Positions 60,486 to 64,000 of a stretch of 64,000 nt of DNA are shown here, one piece after another. Under the pieces are notes generated by a model, which worked only from the letters and a program-made list of their open reading frames with translations, ran no database searches and was not told the DNA's origin. How positions within the stretch are numbered: the stretch's first letter is position 1; each line of letters opens with the position of its first letter. The position numbers and the translations under genes were made by a program. The stretch is from Thermococcus sp. 21S7 (GTDB lineage Archaea > Methanobacteriota_B > Thermococci > Thermococcales > Thermococcaceae), in the NCBI RefSeq assembly GCF_012027615.1, contig NZ_SNUT01000002.1, positions 186,001-250,000 of the forward strand, given 5' to 3'.

Positions 60486-62243
60486 TCAGCGGATGATAAT
60501 GTTGAGCCTCCTCAGCTCTATCCTTATGCTGTACTCCTTTGAGACTTCCCGTAGAATGCGCCTTATGGTACTCTCGATGTCCCTCTTAATCTTGCTGTCC
60601 GAGACCCCCGAGAACGAACCGAAGAGTCCCCCCGTCTCCTCCCTCAGGAAGCTGGCTTCGATATCGAGCTGAATCGTCGAATCCTTGACCTCGTGGTTCA
60701 TCTTGAGCCACTTAAAGGTGACTCTCGGAATCAGCTTCATCTCCGCGTGTATCCTGTTCTTCAAGGTCTCAATGGCAGGCTGGATGCGGCCCCTCAGCAT
60801 GGCTTCCTCGGCTTCCTTCTTCTTTTCCTCAGTGAACGGGGCGAGTTCATCTATTCCTGCCTGCTTTAGAAGTTGCTCGACCTCCTTTTCGAGGAGCTCC
60901 TTCTTTGCTAAGACCTCCGCGGCTTTGCTGGACGTCACTACCGCCGTTTCCTTGGCAGTCTTGGAAGTGACGGCTGGCGTGAGAACCTCAACGTCAATGT
61001 TGTGCACGGTTATATATCTCTTGAGGGACCTTCCGAGCTCCCTGGCGTGTCTGGTGAGGATATCCCGGAGTATCCTTTCGACCGCCTCCTTGGTCATCCC
61101 GGCCTCCGCAACCATCGAGAGGTTTACCTCAAACTCCCTTCTTCCCTTCACGTCGAAGTAGGCCTTCTTGACTTTGATTCCCGTGCTCTCAACTTCCGTG
61201 ATGACCGTTCTGGCGTACGCGCTGAAGTATGGCCACACGTCCTCCAGAACCGCGAGGCTTATCTTGCCGTCCTTCGTCACGTTGCCGGTCTTCTTTTTGT
61301 CCCTGTTAACGATTTCCTGGGGCTTCACTTCCTGGCCGTCTATGACTATGCTGACGTCCTTGACTATCGGTTTAACCTCCGCCTCCCTCAGGAGAACCGG
61401 CGCGTACTTGCTGACCGCGTGGAGCATCCTCTTCTCTGCTATCTCTATGTCCCTGGCACCGCCATCGGAGTTTCCGTAGATGTGGACGTTGAGGTAGACC
61501 ACGCCCTCGCCAACGTTTGCATCGAACTCTATCCTGCTGATGGTTAGCCCCTTGATCCTTTTGGCCTCCTTGAGCAGGTCTTCGGCGTAGACCTGGAACG
61601 CCTTCTCCGGAACGCTTCCTCCGTTAAGGTTGACAACAACCTCCGGCTTTCCGGCGGGGGCCGGCTTCTCCTTCACGGGCGCCGGAGCGGTTTTTGGTTC
61701 CTCAGGTATTGCCTCCGGTTTCTCCTCAACGGTCTCTTCGACCTTCTCTTCCGCCTTTACCTTTTCGACAACAGGGAGCGTCGCTGGAACCTCGCTCTTG
61801 GCCACCGTTGCGGTTGTCGTTGCCTTCATCTCCTCCGTCTTTGCGGGCGGTCCTTCCCCTGTCGTTTCAAGGAGTTCCTTCAGCGGTGTCTTCGGGGTCC
61901 GGACGTAAACATCAACGTTATCCGCTATGGAGAGCTTGATTTCCAGCTCATCAAGGTCATAAACGTCAACGACCATGGGTTTACCGATGAGTGACTTCAA
62001 CACGCTGATGGCTTCTTCCCCGTTAAGGTCCTGCTTCTTGTCCACAATGAGGCACTCAGCGGCCAGAACTTTGGACCTGTCGAGGAGTACGGTAAAGTAG
62101 TACTTACCGCCCGAATCCTTGGCGAATATCTTTAGAAACGCCCCGTTGCCCTTCGAGATAATCTCTTCAACGAGAGCCCTCAGCTCCCCCGCCGAGGTCA
62201 CTACCACGTTCTCCATGAGCGGTTGCTTGTCCGGCAGCTGCAT
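60486..62243 (-). CDS. DUF2226-like protein with long coiled C-terminal part
   Basis: A ~585-residue protein. Residues ~1-120 (GNGAFLKIFAKDSGGKYYFT, KVLAAECLIVDKKQDLNGEE) resemble DUF2226, an archaeal domain of unknown function. A Glu/Pro/Lys-rich linker (~130-215) follows, then repeated alpha/beta modules with IEFDANVGEGVVYLNVHIYG and KAYFDVKGRREFEVNLSMVA. No membrane segment. The start is uncertain: the TATATATA at 62260-62268 leaves room for only a very short leader, so ATG 62243 or 62216 is likely. Confidence 0.65.
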   Translation of the reverse strand: MQLPDKQPLMENVVVTSAGELRALVEEIISKGNGAFLKIFAKDSGGKYYFTVLLDRSKVLAAECLIVDKKQDLNGEEAISVLKSLIGKPMVVDVYDLDELEIKLSIADNVDVYVRTPKTPLKELLETTGEGPPAKTEEMKATTTATVAKSEVPATLPVVEKVKAEEKVEETVEEKPEAIPEEPKTAPAPVKEKPAPAGKPEVVVNLNGGSVPEKAFQVYAEDLLKEAKRIKGLTISRIEFDANVGEGVVYLNVHIYGNSDGGARDIEIAEKRMLHAVSKYAPVLLREAEVKPIVKDVSIVIDGQEVKPQEIVNRDKKKTGNVTKDGKISLAVLEDVWPYFSAYARTVITEVESTGIKVKKAYFDVKGRREFEVNLSMVAEAGMTKEAVERILRDILTRHARELGRSLKRYITVHNIDVEVLTPAVTSKTAKETAVVTSSKAAEVLAKKELLEKEVEQLLKQAGIDELAPFTEEKKKEAEEAMLRGRIQPAIETLKNRIHAEMKLIPRVTFKWLKMNHEVKDSTIQLDIEASFLREETGGLFGSFSGVSDSKIKRDIESTIRRILREVSKEYSIRIELRRLNIIIR

Positions 62244-62357
62244 TCTCATCACCATTAGCTATATATATCCTTTTCATCAAAGAAATCCCGAAAGGAATCA
62301 CCGTCTTAGTATATCGGCGCTTGTATTTAAACATTATTGTGCAAAAGGGTGAGAAAC

Positions 62358-63821
62358 ATGCGGGTGCTCATACTCGGAGGTGGCGCAATCGGCCGTTCGG
62401 TGGCAGACTCCCTCAGAGGGGAGTTTGAGGTTATAATCATCGAGAAGAATCAACTCCGTGCAAAGGCCCTTGAAGACAGCGGTTTTCAGGTTGTTCAAGG
62501 TGATTTTTCCTACACCGCGACCCTGCTGAAGGCGGGTATTGACAAGGCCGAGCTTGTTATAATTGCCACGATGGACGTTGACACCATAAAGAAGACCGTC
62601 TACGTTATAAGAACCAACAATAAGGAGGTTCCCATTCTAACGGTTCTCCCCGATGAGGTAAGCCTCGATGACCTCGTCTCGCAGATAAACGAGGAGTTTG
62701 AGGCCGATGTCAAGGTTGACTACGCGATTTCTCCGAGGAGCGCCCTTAAGGATGCTATGGTAAAGACCGTTATGATGCTTGGAGAAAAGAAGAACGCCAA
62801 CCTTCTAGTGAGAAAGCTCAAGGAGCTTAAGTCCAAGAACGACTCCCTCCTCATCGTCATGCACGACAATCCCGACCCAGATGCCATAGCCAGCGCAACT
62901 GCCCTCAGCGTCATAGCGCAGGCCCTTGGTTTTAGAACCCAGATCGTCTACGGGGGAGACGTAACCCACCACGAGAACAGGGCCTTCGTCAACCTCCTCG
63001 GCGTTGACATAAGGAAGATTTCTCGCGGCTCCTACGAGCTCAAGCGCTACCCGGTGATAGCCCTCGTGGACTGCCAGCCCAACGGGAACCTGACGGTACT
63101 GGAAGGCAGCGACTACGAGAAAATAAAAATACTCATTGATCACCACCAGATACTTCAGCACCTGCAGGATCTCCTGCCGAAGGATGCGTTTCTTGACATA
63201 CGGCCCGAGGTGAATTCTTCATCCGCCATACTGGCCGAATACCTCCGCACCCTCAACATATCAGTCACACCGGTTCTCGGAACGGCCCTCTTCTACGGCA
63301 TCTACATAGACACCAAGAAGTTCTCCAAGCTGAGCCACGTTGACCTCAAGGCCATCGAGTTCCTGGCGGGCAAGGTTGACTACGAACTCCTTGACAAGAT
63401 AGAGCACCCCGACATAAGCACTGAGACGGCCGAGATACTGGCCAAGGCCATAATGAACCGCCGCATATACAAGAACGTCGTCGTCAGCAACGTCGGCTTC
63501 ATCACGAACCGCGACGCCATAGCCGAGTCTGCTGACTTCCTCCTCCGGCTGGAGGGCATAACGACGGTTCTGGTGTTTGGAATCGTTGACGATAGGATAG
63601 AGATATCCGCGAGAACCCGTGATGTCAGGGTCAACATCGGAACAGTTCTCAGGGAGGCGTTCGGCGACATAGGCAGCGGCGGAGGACACGCGCAATCCGG
63701 CGGCGCCAGAATCCCGCTTGGAATCTTCAAGCTCGCGAAGGACAAGAGCTCGCTGCTGAGACTGGCGGAGGAGGCCATAACAGAAAAGTTCCTTGAGGCT
63801 TTAAAAGTTAAAGAGGGTTGA
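62358..63821 (+). CDS. RCK (TrkA-N)-DHH/DHHA1 phosphoesterase
   Basis: A 487-residue fusion. Residues 1-145 are a Rossmann RCK/TrkA-N domain (VLILGGGAIGRSVADSLRG, GDFSYTATLLKAGIDKAELV). Residues ~160-480 are a DHH phosphodiesterase: MHDNPDPDAIASATALSVIA (motif I), VDCQPNG (II), LIDHHQ (DHH, III) and GSGGGHAQSGGARIPL (DHHA1). This architecture is known in Thermococcales, and related enzymes hydrolyse cyclic di-AMP or oligoribonucleotides; the RCK part could bind a nucleotide signal. GGTGAGAAAC precedes the ATG at 62358. Confidence 0.88.
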   Translation: MRVLILGGGAIGRSVADSLRGEFEVIIIEKNQLRAKALEDSGFQVVQGDFSYTATLLKAGIDKAELVIIATMDVDTIKKTVYVIRTNNKEVPILTVLPDEVSLDDLVSQINEEFEADVKVDYAISPRSALKDAMVKTVMMLGEKKNANLLVRKLKELKSKNDSLLIVMHDNPDPDAIASATALSVIAQALGFRTQIVYGGDVTHHENRAFVNLLGVDIRKISRGSYELKRYPVIALVDCQPNGNLTVLEGSDYEKIKILIDHHQILQHLQDLLPKDAFLDIRPEVNSSSAILAEYLRTLNISVTPVLGTALFYGIYIDTKKFSKLSHVDLKAIEFLAGKVDYELLDKIEHPDISTETAEILAKAIMNRRIYKNVVVSNVGFITNRDAIAESADFLLRLEGITTVLVFGIVDDRIEISARTRDVRVNIGTVLREAFGDIGSGGGHAQSGGARIPLGIFKLAKDKSSLLRLAEEAITEKFLEALKVKEG

Positions 63822-64000
63822 TCATTCTTCCCTGGCCTTTACCAGTATTATATCCCCAATAGCGGTGACCCTGTCGTAGGGCACGCCCACCTTCTCCCCG
63901 GGAAGTCCCAGGGCGAGTATCTTGGCATGTCCCCTGTCAATCTCGATCAGTATCTCGTCAACGTAGCCGATGTAGTAGCCCTTGGTGTTGTATATCTGCT
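63822..64000 (-). CDS. PRC-barrel domain protein, C-terminal part (cut by window edge)
   Basis: The minus strand ends ...GEKVGVPYDRVTAIGDIILV and KAREE before the stop at 63824-63822, and upstream reads KGYYIGYVDEILIEIDRGHA. This is a PRC-barrel (beta-barrel) protein of the small archaeal type; some euryarchaeal members (CdpB) help assemble the SepF/FtsZ division ring, others have no known role. Only the last ~59 residues are in the window. Confidence 0.75.
   Translation of the reverse strand, partial: QIYNTKGYYIGYVDEILIEIDRGHAKILALGLPGEKVGVPYDRVTAIGDIILVKAREE

Noticed and set aside
1-64000. CRISPR arrays, rRNA genes, further tRNAs or a replication origin
   Set aside because: No regularly spaced repeats, no rRNA-like sequence, no second cloverleaf and no ORB-type repeat cluster were seen by eye on either strand.

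Overview
The window is a hyperthermophilic euryarchaeal chromosome segment, almost certainly from the genus Thermococcus. The basis is the archaeal information-processing genes (aRF1, S15, S3Ae, Pcc1, a RecJ-like GAN nuclease), TATA/BRE promoters, GGAGGTG ribosome sites, a LonB protease carrying an intein, and a full set of Thermococcales hydrogenases. No species is claimed.

Layout. 0-6.5 kb: a decayed IS605-type TnpB that has cut off the start of a frameshifted dapA-family gene, then aRF1, small conserved genes, a MazF-like toxin with a large unknown partner, a collapsed IS607 element (TnpA fused to TnpB) and a PIN toxin pair. 6.5-13 kb: two class III signal-peptide pilins beside a divergent HTH regulator, a second PIN pair, a site-2 protease, both subunits of an aconitase-X type phosphomevalonate dehydratase, initiator tRNA-Met and a homing endonuclease that overlaps it. 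13-22.4 kb: the S15-GAN-Pcc1-S3Ae operon, a VapBC pair, a THUMP/SPOUT protein, a box C/D sRNA, Lrp and ArsR regulators, and a cluster of insertion-sequence remnants. 22.4-31 kb: LonB with intein, SufCB, a hydrogenase maturation protease and an AT-rich AIPR-type defence gene.

31-55 kb is the metabolic core: cytoplasmic sulfhydrogenase hydBGDA on the minus strand; divergent from it, a 19-gene operon that joins a formate-dehydrogenase-like molybdopterin protein, a complex I-like membrane [NiFe] hydrogenase and a complete Mrp Na+/H+ antiporter, ending in a GltD-like flavoprotein and a ferredoxin-like protein; then an iron alcohol dehydrogenase and an Frh-type hydrogenase (frhAGB). The molybdopterin subunit keeps its Fe-S cysteines but appears to have lost the Sec/Cys, His and Arg used by formate dehydrogenases, so its substrate or role is open. 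The hyd, molybdopterin/Mbh/Mrp and frh promoters carry an AACCTTT(G/A)GTT palindrome just upstream of TATA, and the adh promoter a weaker version. This suggests one redox-responsive regulator, with SurR the obvious candidate.

55-64 kb: a tandem-duplicated metal/corrinoid-type binding lipoprotein, a CBS-HTH regulator, a strongly structured intergenic RNA candidate (59.26-59.44 kb), a DMT transporter, a second box C/D sRNA, a DUF2226-like protein, an RCK-DHH phosphoesterase and the end of a PRC-barrel gene.

Starts were chosen from ribosome binding sites and family N-termini read by eye. Homology calls are from motif recognition, not from searches.
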